Assembly: GCA_947626045.1 (NCBI GenBank)
Contig: CANQQS010000008.1
Span: forward strand, 1-37,125
Direction: 5' to 3'
DNA length: 37,125 nucleotides
Source: an uncultured Clostridia bacterium
GTDB lineage: Bacteria; Bacillota; Clostridia; UBA1381
Numbering within the stretch: position 1 is the first letter of the stretch; each line of letters begins with the position of its first letter. The notes beneath the pieces were generated by a model. The model did not search any database. It saw nothing but the letters and a program-made list of their open reading frames with translations, and had not been told where the DNA came from. Made by a program: the position numbers and the translations under genes. Of this stretch, positions 7,013-15,383 are shown piece after piece.

Positions 7013-8313
7013 TGCGCGAGACGGAATATTTCCCCGACGGGACGGTAATTGACGATTGGTTTTACGATTTGAGCGTGCCTGATATAAAAAGCGGCGCGCT
7101 TTTCGCTGTTACAGATTACGGCGCAAAAAGCGACGGAAAGGTTTGTACAAAGGAAATTCAAAATGCCATTGACGCGGCTCACGCTGCGGGCGGCGGTACG
7201 GTGTATGTGCCGGAGGGTACATATATTTCGGGCGCGCTGTATTTTAAGCAGGGCATTAATCTTTATATTGAAAAGGGCGGCGTCTTAAAGGGCAGTGACA
7301 ATATATCCGACTATCCGCCGTGCGAAACGCGTATCGAGGGTGAAACGTGCGTGTACTTCCCCGCTCTCATAAACGCCGACGGTCTCAACGGCTTTGTTGT
7401 GTCGGGCGAAGGCGTTATCGACGGCAGCGGCGCGAAGTCGTGGCGCGCGTTTTGGCTCCGACGCGAATGGAACCCCGACTGCACGAATAAGGACGAGCAG
7501 CGTCCGAGGCTCGTTTATATCTCGAACAGCAAAAACGTAATTATATCCGGTCTTACGTTTCAGAACTCGCATTTCTGGACGACGCATCTGTACCGCTGCG
7601 AGCGTGTGAAGTACATAAACTGCCGCATACTGTCGCCGCGCGAGCCGGTAAAAGCTCCGAGCACCGACGCGATAGATATTGACGTATGCCGAGACGTGCT
7701 TGTAAAAAGCTGCTATATGGCTGTAAACGACGACGCTGTCGCGTTGAAGGGCGGCAAGGGCGCGTATGCCGACACACTTCCCGAAAACGGTGCAAATGAG
7801 CGTGTGATTATCGAGGACTGCGAGTTTGGATTTTGCCACAGCTGTCTCACGTGCGGCTCGGAGTCGATACATAATCGGAATATTGTAATGCGGCGGGTAA
7901 AGGTACATGGCGCACTCAATCTCTTATGGCTTAAAATGCGTCCCGACACGCCGCAGCTTTATGAGTATATAACGATTGAGGACATTGAGGGTAATATGCG
8001 CAGCTTCCTTCATATAAGGCCGTGGACGCAATTTTTTGACCTCGGCGGCAGAGAGGATATTCCCCTATCCCGCGCCGAGCATATTACGCTTAGACAGTGC
8101 AATGCTGTCTGCCATACATACTGTGATGCCGAAAGAAACGACGAACAGTATAGGCTCAGCGATTTTAAATTTGAGGATATAGCGGTTAAAGCCGCGAATG
8201 ACGGATTTAAAGAGGATTTGTTTAACGGAGTTACCGCAAAGAATGTCACAATTCATAAAATTTCCGAGGATAATGCTGTAATACGCTCCCTTACGAATTA
8301 TCATGAACTGTAA
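7012..8313 (+). CDS. Glycoside hydrolase family 28 (polygalacturonase-like), atypical active-site motifs
   Basis: A 433-residue right-handed beta-helix enzyme. The pectate-lyase-like opening is DYGAKSDGKVCTKEIQNAID, followed by GGTVYVPEGTY. GH28 catalytic aspartates are present in PSTDAIDID and NDDAVALKGG. However, the usual G-H-G motif reads FCHSCLTCGSES, and the usual R-I-K motif appears to be replaced by LKMRPDTPQ. The family normally cleaves galacturonan or related pectin chains. There is no signal peptide, so it probably acts on imported oligosaccharides in the cytosol. AAGGAGG about seven bases upstream supports the ATG at 7012; a GTG three bases earlier is less well spaced. No transporter or other pectin gene is adjacent, so the substrate is unproven. 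Confidence 0.85.
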   Translation: MRETEYFPDGTVIDDWFYDLSVPDIKSGALFAVTDYGAKSDGKVCTKEIQNAIDAAHAAGGGTVYVPEGTYISGALYFKQGINLYIEKGGVLKGSDNISDYPPCETRIEGETCVYFPALINADGLNGFVVSGEGVIDGSGAKSWRAFWLRREWNPDCTNKDEQRPRLVYISNSKNVIISGLTFQNSHFWTTHLYRCERVKYINCRILSPREPVKAPSTDAIDIDVCRDVLVKSCYMAVNDDAVALKGGKGAYADTLPENGANERVIIEDCEFGFCHSCLTCGSESIHNRNIVMRRVKVHGALNLLWLKMRPDTPQLYEYITIEDIEGNMRSFLHIRPWTQFFDLGGREDIPLSRAEHITLRQCNAVCHTYCDAERNDEQYRLSDFKFEDIAVKAANDGFKEDLFNGVTAKNVTIHKISEDNAVIRSLTNYHEL

Positions 8314-8327
8314 TATTATTACAGTTC
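8305..8327 (+). other. Perfect palindrome over the GH28 stop codon
   Basis: GAACTGTAAT and ATTACAGTTC are perfect 10-bp arms around a 3-nt loop and include the TAA stop of the GH28 gene. No T run follows, so it is not a classical terminator. It could be a weak terminator, an mRNA-stabilising hairpin or a protein-binding site just upstream of the ftsK promoter. Confidence 0.5.
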
Positions 8328-8338
8328 AGTAACATATA

Positions 8339-8367
8339 TGGAAATCAGCGCGGTTTTGTGGTAAAAT
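8339..8367 (+). promoter_or_regulatory. Extended -10 promoter for ftsK
   Basis: TAAAAT (8362-8367) is preceded directly by TGG, an extended -10 element, and at 17 bp by a weak -35, TGGAAA. It lies about 45 bases before the ftsK start. Confidence 0.5.
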
Positions 8368-8412
8368 ACAGTCGTTAAAATTTGCGCACGGGCGCATGAA
8401 AGGCGATAAACT

Positions 8413-10896
8413 ATGGCAGCGACGAAGAAAACCGCGCAGAAAAAGACAGCGGGCAAAAAAAACAATACAAAAAACAGAAACGCCGCTAAAAAAAAGCGTA
8501 ATCCGCTTCCCACATATATTATCTCGATGATAATTATAACGGTACTCGTTTCGGTGCTTCTGTACATCGACACAGGCAGCGGCGGCGTGTTTAACGGTAT
8601 TATGAAGCTTGTCATGAGCCGTCTTTTCGGTGTGTGCGGATATTTTGTGCCTGTCCTTTTGGCGGGAGTTACGGCGTATCTTATCAAGACGAAAGATATA
8701 AACGGCTTTTGGAAGAAATTTCTGCTGTCCGCGCTCGCACTTGTCAATGTGAGCGCGATTACGCAGCTTGCGGCGTCGGATTCGGCGTTCACGCCGATTG
8801 ACGCGCTTGTCGCAGGCTACGCTGACGCGGCGGGCGGTTTTTTCGGTGCGTGTGTCGCAATGTTTCTGGAACGCATGGTACAGAAGGTCGCGTCGTACAT
8901 TATACTGTTTATAACGCTTATTATTCTCGCGAGCGTCATAAGCAATGTGTCGATTGTGACCCTTGTCGTGGATTGGGTAAAGCGTACTGTTGCCGACGCG
9001 AAGGAAAGACGCGAATACGAGGACGAAGAAGCATACAATTTTGACGACGAGTATATCATTGACAGCAAGAGTAACGGTGACGGTAAAAATAAGAGCAAAC
9101 CAAAGAAAAAGAGCGTTCCGTCTATTCTTGACGCGGCAAACTCGCTTTTCAGCGACAAATCGGGTAATGATAAAAAAACGTCGAGTAATACACCTGCCGA
9201 CAAGAATGAGATAAAGGACACGCTCTCCGACGATATTGACGCGATTTTTTCAAGAATGGAACGTGAGAGCGCGCCGCAGCCCGAGATTCCGGAAGCCGAA
9301 AGCATTGTAAATGATACTGCGGCGGTTAAAGAAAAGCCGAAAAAAGCGGACAGCTTGACCGAAAAGGAAAAGAACGAGATAAACAGTGAATTTAACAAAC
9401 CGATAGAACAGCCGAAGATTGAGTATAAGGCTCCCCCGCTCTCGATTTTAAATCCGCCTAAAGCCGTTTCGGGCGACAAACGCGAGGAAATGCGCCGCAC
9501 GGCGGAAAAACTTATATCGATACTTGACGATTTCGGAGTTAAGGCAAAGCTCGTGCAGGTGACGCAGGGTCCGACGGTTACTCGCTACGAAATACAGCCC
9601 GAAACGGGTACGAAGCTCAGCAAAATAGTCGGACTTGCGGACGATATCGCGCTCAATCTCGCCGTTTCAACGGTGCTTGTCGCGCCCGTTCCCGGTAAGG
9701 CGGCCGTCGGCGTGGAGATACCGAACAGCAAGGTAAGCTCCGTGTCGATACGTGAAATGCTTGAGTCGGACGAGTTCCGAGGTGCGAAGTCTAAGCTGAC
9801 AGTCGCGCTCGGTAAGGACATAGGCGGCAACGTCGTTATCGGCGACATTGCAAAAATGCCGCACGTGCTTATCGCGGGCGCTACGGGTTCGGGTAAGAGT
9901 GTGTGTATAAACACGATTATAATGAGCCTTTTGTTTAAATCGAAGCCCGACGAGGTAAATCTTATCATGGTAGACCCAAAGGTGGTTGAACTCGGCGTGT
10001 ACAACGGCATACCCCACCTGCGCGTACCCGTTATTACCGAGCCGAAAAAGGCTGCCGGCGCGCTTAACTGGGCTGTTACGGAAATGATGCGCCGATATGA
10101 TTTGTTTAAGGAAACAGGCGTGAGAAAGCTCGAGAGCTACAACAAGCTCATGGAAAGCACGGGCGGCGAAAAGATACCGCAGCTTGTCGTTATTATAGAC
10201 GAGCTTGCCGACCTTATGATGGTAGCAGCAAAAGAGGTTGAGGATTACATATGCCGTCTGGCGCAGCTTGCGCGTGCGGCGGGTATACATCTGATTATCG
10301 CGACGCAGCGTCCGTCGGTTGACGTTATCACAGGTCTTATTAAGGCAAATATCCCCTCGCGTATAGCGTTCGCGGTGTCGAGCCAGATTGACAGCCGCAC
10401 AATACTTGACAAGGGCGGTGCGGAGAAACTGCTCGGTATGGGCGATATGCTCTACCACCCCTCCGGCGCAAGAACAGCTACGCGCGTGCAGGGCGCGTTC
10501 GTGAGTGACGCGGAGATTGAGAGAGTTCTCGAGTATATTAAGGAAAACACGGGCGAAACGCATTACAGCGAGGATTTAATGGAGGAAATAGAACGCCATG
10601 CGACGGGTGAAAGCGGCGTTACGCCCGACACGCCCGACGAGGACGGTGACCCACTCCTGCGTGAGGCAATCGAGCTTGCCGCGTCGCTCGGTAAAATATC
10701 GACGTCAATGGTTCAGCGCCGTCTTGGTGTGGGCTACAGCCGTGCGGGACGCATTATAGACCAGATGGAAGCGCGCGGTATTATTTCAGGCGCGAACGGT
10801 TCAAAGCCGCGCGAGCTTTTGAAGCTGCCATCGGAGCTTGGTATCGGTTCGGACACGGACAACGAAGACGATTTTGACGATGATGTGAATGAATAA
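8413..10896 (+). CDS. ftsK: DNA translocase FtsK/SpoIIIE
   Basis: An 827-residue septal DNA pump that moves chromosomal DNA during division or sporulation. A Lys/Ala-rich cytosolic N-terminus is followed by about four membrane segments (roughly residues 30-190). A long charged linker spans about 195-350. The RecA-like motor has Walker A GATGSGKS near residue 490 and Walker B VVIIDELADLMM. The C-terminal gamma winged-helix domain (ISTSMVQRRLGVGYSRAGRI) recognises the oriented DNA sequences that direct translocation. Length is usual for FtsK/SpoIIIE of Firmicutes. A GAAAGG ribosome binding site precedes the ATG. folD follows after 24 bases and is probably cotranscribed. Whether it serves vegetative division or spore development cannot be told from sequence. 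Confidence 0.95.
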   Translation: MAATKKTAQKKTAGKKNNTKNRNAAKKKRNPLPTYIISMIIITVLVSVLLYIDTGSGGVFNGIMKLVMSRLFGVCGYFVPVLLAGVTAYLIKTKDINGFWKKFLLSALALVNVSAITQLAASDSAFTPIDALVAGYADAAGGFFGACVAMFLERMVQKVASYIILFITLIILASVISNVSIVTLVVDWVKRTVADAKERREYEDEEAYNFDDEYIIDSKSNGDGKNKSKPKKKSVPSILDAANSLFSDKSGNDKKTSSNTPADKNEIKDTLSDDIDAIFSRMERESAPQPEIPEAESIVNDTAAVKEKPKKADSLTEKEKNEINSEFNKPIEQPKIEYKAPPLSILNPPKAVSGDKREEMRRTAEKLISILDDFGVKAKLVQVTQGPTVTRYEIQPETGTKLSKIVGLADDIALNLAVSTVLVAPVPGKAAVGVEIPNSKVSSVSIREMLESDEFRGAKSKLTVALGKDIGGNVVIGDIAKMPHVLIAGATGSGKSVCINTIIMSLLFKSKPDEVNLIMVDPKVVELGVYNGIPHLRVPVITEPKKAAGALNWAVTEMMRRYDLFKETGVRKLESYNKLMESTGGEKIPQLVVIIDELADLMMVAAKEVEDYICRLAQLARAAGIHLIIATQRPSVDVITGLIKANIPSRIAFAVSSQIDSRTILDKGGAEKLLGMGDMLYHPSGARTATRVQGAFVSDAEIERVLEYIKENTGETHYSEDLMEEIERHATGESGVTPDTPDEDGDPLLREAIELAASLGKISTSMVQRRLGVGYSRAGRIIDQMEARGIISGANGSKPRELLKLPSELGIGSDTDNEDDFDDDVNE

Positions 10897-10920
10897 CGTA
10901 AAATACAAGGAGGAAACAAT

Positions 10921-11772
10921 ATGGCAAAGCTTTTAATGGGCAAAGAGGTGGCGGCACGTATTAAGGGTGAACTGCGCGAAGAAACGGAAAAGCTGAAGGC
11001 GCAGGGTATAAACCCCGGTCTTGCCGTTATAATAGTCGGCGAGGATCCCGCAAGTCAGGTGTATGTACGCAATAAGGAGAAAGCGTGTGAGGAGTGCGGC
11101 ATTTACAGCGAGAAGTACGCGCTGCCCGAGGAAACGACGCAGGAGGAATTACTGCGTCTTATAGACGAATTAAATCATAAGGAATGTATATCGGGCATAC
11201 TCGTGCAGCTTCCGGTACCGAAGCATATTGACGAAAAGACCGTAATTGAGGCGATTGACCCGAAAAAGGACGTTGACGCGTTCCACCCCGTAAACGTCGG
11301 TAAAATTATGGTCGGCAACTATGATTTCGTGCCTTGTACGCCCGCAGGCGTTATGGAGCTTATCAAGGAGAGCGGCGTTGACGTGAGCGGCAAGGAGTGT
11401 GTCGTTGTCGGCAGGAGCAACATTGTCGGCAAGCCACAGGCTATGCTGCTTCTGCATCAAAACGGCACCGTTACGATATGCCATTCGCGCACAAAAGACC
11501 TCGCCGAAAAGACGAAGCGCGCGGATATACTCGTCGCCGCGGTCGGTATACCGAATTTTATCAAGGGCGATATGATCAAGGAAGGTGCGGTCGTTATCGA
11601 CGTGGGTATAAACCGTATGCCGGATAAGAAGCTGTGCGGCGATGTTGAGTTTGAAACTGCCGAAAAGGTAGCGGGAGCGATCACGCCAGTACCGGGCGGC
11701 GTGGGCCCCATGACCGTTGCAATGCTTATGAAAAACACCGTCAGAGCCGCTGTGGTGAATAAGTCGAAGTAA
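10921..11772 (+). CDS. folD: Bifunctional methylenetetrahydrofolate dehydrogenase/cyclohydrolase
   Basis: A 283-residue folate enzyme that interconverts 5,10-methylene-THF, 5,10-methenyl-THF and 10-formyl-THF in one-carbon metabolism. Conserved elements are the active-site segment [13 protein letters not shown], the substrate motifs [12 protein letters not shown] and [14 protein letters not shown], the nucleotide-binding loop [12 protein letters not shown], and the C-terminal [15 protein letters not shown]. Length is standard. AAGGAGG ten bases upstream supports the ATG. It lies in the ftsK transcript. Its last 32 bases overlap the 3' end of the convergent M50 protease gene, which is unusual because there is no room for a terminator between them. 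Confidence 0.97.
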   Translation: MAKLLMGKEVAARIKGELREETEKLKAQGINPGLAVIIVGEDPASQVYVRNKEKACEECGIYSEKYALPEETTQEELLRLIDELNHKECISGILVQLPVPKHIDEKTVIEAIDPKKDVDAFHPVNVGKIMVGNYDFVPCTPAGVMELIKESGVDVSGKECVVVGRSNIVGKPQAMLLLHQNGTVTICHSRTKDLAEKTKRADILVAAVGIPNFIKGDMIKEGAVVIDVGINRMPDKKLCGDVEFETAEKVAGAITPVPGGVGPMTVAMLMKNTVRAAVVNKSK

Positions 11773-12571
11773 GACCTTCTATAATTTCGGTTTCGGTTTT
11801 TACATCGGCGATTTTGCCGTCATTATCTATAAAATACACTATGGCGTAACAGCCGCGGTTAAACCTCGCGGCAACATCTCTCATATCAGTATCCGTGTCC
11901 GCCGCGATAAGGCGGACACGGTTCTTTTTTTTCTTTTCCGCAAACATAAGCTCGCTTACAAAATCCACGTCGTACTTTTCACGCTGCGTAAAGATGTTGC
12001 CCATGAGCAGCAGCGAGAACAGTATCAGAGAGAAGTTTGTTCTGTTTACGGTCACAACGTACACGCCGAGCGCGGCGAGCGTTGCGCAGATTACGGCGCT
12101 TATAACTCCGCTTATGCGGTTCGCCGTTCTGTAACCTAAGCGGCGCGACAGAAATCGTTTTAAAAGCGCGCCGCCGTCAAGCGGCATTGCTGGCAGCATA
12201 TTAACCGCGAAAAGGGCTATATTCATCGCGTAAAACTCACGCACAACCTCCACGCCGCACAGACCGTATATCCAAAGCGACAAAAGCGCGGCGGCGGCGT
12301 TAAAAAGAGGCCCCGAGAGGTAAAGTATTACCTCGTCCGAAAATGTGTTCACAATTCTGTTTTTTAGCCGCAAATTAAGTCCGAACGGCTGCAGAATCAC
12401 GCAGTCAATTTTAAGTCCGACGCATACGGCTGCGACGAGGTGCGCCGTTTCGTGCAGTGCCATTACGGCGTACGACACGTAGAACACGGTCGGGCATTTG
12501 AATATTATCCCGAATACGAACAGCGCGATTGTGAGCGGGTTTATTTTTATATGCTCCGTTATTTTTATCAC
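11741..12571 (-). CDS. SpoIVFB-like site-2 (M50) intramembrane metalloprotease
   Basis: A 276-residue polytopic membrane protease. The zinc motif HETAH (residues 43-47) lies in a hydrophobic helix. The second metal-ligand motif [11 protein letters not shown] is in the canonical position. Further membrane segments lie between and after them. A soluble C-terminal part (about residues 205-276) resembles the single CBS-like tail of SpoIVFB. SpoIVFB cleaves membrane-tethered pro-sigma-K during sporulation; a sporulation role here is inference, since spoIVFA is not adjacent. The start is GTG at 12571 with GGAGGT at 12579-12584, seven bases away. The gene is convergent with folD and overlaps it by 32 bases. 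A terminator separates it from the upstream aminopeptidase gene. Confidence 0.85.
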   Translation of the reverse strand: MIKITEHIKINPLTIALFVFGIIFKCPTVFYVSYAVMALHETAHLVAAVCVGLKIDCVILQPFGLNLRLKNRIVNTFSDEVILYLSGPLFNAAAALLSLWIYGLCGVEVVREFYAMNIALFAVNMLPAMPLDGGALLKRFLSRRLGYRTANRISGVISAVICATLAALGVYVVTVNRTNFSLILFSLLLMGNIFTQREKYDVDFVSELMFAEKKKKNRVRLIAADTDTDMRDVAARFNRGCYAIVYFIDNDGKIADVKTETEIIEGLTSTYSPQRL

Positions 12572-12610
12572 AGGACATACCTCCCCGTTTTTATTTTATG
12601 CGGGCGTAAT

Positions 12611-12638
12611 AAAAAAAGTACAGCGCGGAGCCGTACTT
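12611..12638 (-). terminator. Intrinsic terminator after the M18 aminopeptidase gene
   Basis: On the minus strand AAGTAC and GTACTT form a stem with a GC-rich interior, followed by seven T residues. It ends the thrC-galK-aminopeptidase transcript. Confidence 0.75.
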
Positions 12639-12649
12639 AATTATATTAT

Positions 12650-14053
12650 TCAGCTTTTATAAAACGCGACATATGACCTGTAAGCCATATAAACATCGCT
12701 CTTTGCCGTCACCTCGAACGGCGAGTGCATGCTTAGTACCGGCACACCGCAGTCGATTACGTCGATATTGAGGTTCGCGACGTACTGCGCTATTGTACCG
12801 CCGCCGCCCTGATCGACTTTGCCGAGCTCCGAGGTCTGCCATATTACTCCGTCGTCGTCGAGTATTTTGCCTATTTTGTACACAAATTCAGCCGACGCGT
12901 CGGAGCTTTCAGCCTTGCCGCGTGCGCCGGTGTACTTCATCAGCACCATACCGCAGCCCGCGAATGCCGCATTTTTCTTTTCCGAAACGCTCTCGTAGTT
13001 CGGATCAACAGCCGCGCCGACATCCGAGGACAGACATGCGGAGTGTGATATTATCTTGTTAAAATCGGTCATTGTGCATGAGCCTGTGAGCTTTTCGGCT
13101 ATCTCGGCTACGGTCATTTCAAAGAATGCGCTTAACATTCCCGTGTTGCCTGTAGAGCCGATTTCTTCCTTATCCACAAGCAGCGCGACAGCCGTTTTGT
13201 TTGGGTTGTCAACATCAAGTATGCCCTTTAGCGTCGTGAACGCGCACACTCTGTCGTCCTGACCGTACGAGCCTATGAAGCTCTCGTCAAGTCCCACGTT
13301 GCGCGCCTTGAACGCCGGCACTATTTCTATTTCCGCGCTTAAAAAGTCGCGCTCCGTTATGCCGTAGCGGTCGTTTATAAGCTTAAGAGCCGCGAATTTA
13401 ACCTTTTCTTTTACCTCGTCGTCGCCGACAGGCATACCGCCTATAAGTATATTGAGGTTTTCGCCCTCTATGCCTTCAGCCAAAGACTTCGACATCTGAT
13501 CTTTCGCGAGGTGCGGCAGAAGGTCTGTTATGCAGAATACGGGATCCGTGTCCTTTTCGCCGATATTGAGCGTTACTTTATTGCCGTCCTTTGTGAATAT
13601 TACGCCGTGCAAAGCGAGCGGCATCGCCGTCCACTGATACTTCTTTATTCCGCCGTAGTAGTGCGTTTTCAGAAGCGCCATACCGGTCGATTCATAGAGC
13701 GGGTTCTGCTTTAAGTCAAGACGCGGCGAGTCAATATGCGCGCCGACAAGGTTAATGCCGTTACGTATGTCGTCCTTGCCTATTACAGCCAAAAGGATGT
13801 TTTTCGCGCGGTTTATCTTGTATACCTTATCGCCCGCTTTGAGCGTGTCCGTTTCGTCAAGGTTTTTGTAGCCCGCGTCCTTTACCATTTTTAGCGCCGT
13901 TTCAACACACTCACGCTCCGTTTTGCCGGCGTCGAGAAACGCGCGGTACTCATCGCAAAGCGCGTACATTTCGCGTTTTTCATCTTCTGTTATATTCTCA
14001 TATACGTTTTTTCTTTCGTAGGAAAGTAATTTGAAAAGCTCTTTGTCAGTCAT
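12650..14053 (-). CDS. M18 family aminopeptidase (aspartyl aminopeptidase type)
   Basis: A 467-residue cytosolic zinc aminopeptidase that removes N-terminal, typically acidic, residues from peptides. M18 hallmarks are the metal-binding GAHIDSPRLD, the catalytic glutamate region LLVDKEEIGSTGNTGM, and the C-terminal MHSPFEVTAKSDVYMAYR with a metal-ligand histidine. The long LKTHYYGGIKKYQW region is typical of the family. Length fits. The start has GGGAGGT eight bases upstream. It is the third gene of a compact minus-strand unit (thrC, galK, this gene) with gaps of 16-18 bases and a terminator after it. Confidence 0.92.
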   Translation of the reverse strand: MTDKELFKLLSYERKNVYENITEDEKREMYALCDEYRAFLDAGKTERECVETALKMVKDAGYKNLDETDTLKAGDKVYKINRAKNILLAVIGKDDIRNGINLVGAHIDSPRLDLKQNPLYESTGMALLKTHYYGGIKKYQWTAMPLALHGVIFTKDGNKVTLNIGEKDTDPVFCITDLLPHLAKDQMSKSLAEGIEGENLNILIGGMPVGDDEVKEKVKFAALKLINDRYGITERDFLSAEIEIVPAFKARNVGLDESFIGSYGQDDRVCAFTTLKGILDVDNPNKTAVALLVDKEEIGSTGNTGMLSAFFEMTVAEIAEKLTGSCTMTDFNKIISHSACLSSDVGAAVDPNYESVSEKKNAAFAGCGMVLMKYTGARGKAESSDASAEFVYKIGKILDDDGVIWQTSELGKVDQGGGGTIAQYVANLNIDVIDCGVPVLSMHSPFEVTAKSDVYMAYRSYVAFYKS

Positions 14054-14071
14054 ATTGCCGACCTCCCTAAT

Positions 14072-15367
14072 TTATGATTGTTTAAGCTCGTAGCCACCTA
14101 CGGGTCTTATCGACAGCACGTGGCACATTCCATCGCCAAGCACGCTTTCGATGCCGCTTTTGAACTCGTCAAGCATATCGAACGGCACAAACGCCTGCAC
14201 CGTTCCGGCAAAGCCGCCGCCGTGTACGCGGTAAGAGCCTCTGTCGCCCAGGAGCTCATCGCACATTGCGAGCGTTACCGACACAGCCTGTGTCTTCGGC
14301 ATCGACGACGCGTAGACGTTTTGAAGATACATATACGACGAGCGTCCCGAAAGTCTGTTAAGGCGCAGAAATTCGTCAAAATTCCCCGATTTGAGCGCGT
14401 TCGTTTCGTCGAGAGCGCACTTGTTGTCACGGAAGAAGTGGATTGCGCGAAGAACAGCGCGGTCGTTTTTGAGCTTTTCGCGCAGCGCGCCGATATTTGC
14501 CTTAAACTCGGTTTCGTCAACCTCGCGCAGGTATTTCTTGCCGAAATACGCGGCTACGGATTTCATATCGGCGGGGATTGTCGCGTACTCGTCCGTAAGG
14601 TCGGCGTGATCCGCGCCGGAGTCTATTATGCAGAGCACGTGACTCTCCTTTGTGAGGTCAATCTCCACCTTCTCTATCACGGGGTTTTCCGTGCTTTCAA
14701 AATCAATCGCGACAACGCCGCCCACAGACGACGCCATTTGATCCATAAGACCGCTCGGCTTGTTGTAGTAGACGTTTTCGGCGTACTGACCGAATTTAGC
14801 TATTTCCACAGGACTTACGCTGCCGTTTGCGAAAAGTCCGTTTATTATCGTTCCCACAAGAACCTCAAACGCAGCCGACGACGATACGCCCGAGCCTTTA
14901 GGCACGTTTGATATTGTGTACGCGTCGAAGCCCTTTACCTCTACCCCGATGTCCGTAAAACGCTTGATTACGCCGCGGATAAGCGCTATCGCCTTGTCGT
15001 ACTGCTCCTTGTGGATTTCCAGATCGTCAAGGTCAATAACGTCCATTTTGTAATTTCTCGACTGTATGCGGACTGTGTTTGTGCCGTTGGGGCGCGCTGC
15101 CGCGATTATGTCGATATTCACGCTTCCGGCAAGCACGCGTCCGTGCTGGTGGTCGGTGTGGTTGCCGCCTATTTCCGTGCGTCCGGGTGCGGAAAAGAGC
15201 GCTATGTCGTCGGCTTCGCCGAATGTGTCAACAAAGCTGTCAATCGCGTCAACATATCTTTCGGCGTACTGCTTTGTCTCACCGTCGCCGCACACGTATA
15301 TGAATTTAAGCTTTTCGTCGTACTCGCCCGCGAGAAGCGCGGCTTTCGTTTCATTTAAAGAGCGCAT
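14072..15367 (-). CDS. galK: Galactokinase
   Basis: A 431-residue GHMP-family kinase phosphorylating galactose at C1, the entry step of the Leloir pathway. The signature GRTEIGGNHTDHQHG is the galactokinase motif. The GHMP ATP-binding loop VPKGSGVSSSAAFE and the motif GLMDQMASSVGG follow, and a C-terminal HGGGFAGTVQAF completes the set. It is longer than the roughly 390-residue enteric enzyme because of an N-terminal extension of about 45 residues. AAAGGAGG lies upstream of the ATG. It follows thrC by 16 bases; no galT or galE lies in the window, so its pathway partners are elsewhere. Confidence 0.94.
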   Translation of the reverse strand: MRSLNETKAALLAGEYDEKLKFIYVCGDGETKQYAERYVDAIDSFVDTFGEADDIALFSAPGRTEIGGNHTDHQHGRVLAGSVNIDIIAAARPNGTNTVRIQSRNYKMDVIDLDDLEIHKEQYDKAIALIRGVIKRFTDIGVEVKGFDAYTISNVPKGSGVSSSAAFEVLVGTIINGLFANGSVSPVEIAKFGQYAENVYYNKPSGLMDQMASSVGGVVAIDFESTENPVIEKVEIDLTKESHVLCIIDSGADHADLTDEYATIPADMKSVAAYFGKKYLREVDETEFKANIGALREKLKNDRAVLRAIHFFRDNKCALDETNALKSGNFDEFLRLNRLSGRSSYMYLQNVYASSMPKTQAVSVTLAMCDELLGDRGSYRVHGGGFAGTVQAFVPFDMLDEFKSGIESVLGDGMCHVLSIRPVGGYELKQS

Positions 15368-15383
15368 ATTGTCCTCCTTTGTG

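Noticed and set aside
14078-14911. 277-codon plus-strand ORF
   Set aside because: It is antisense to galK, with a Cys/Arg/His/Val-rich composition typical of a shadow frame and no ribosome binding site.
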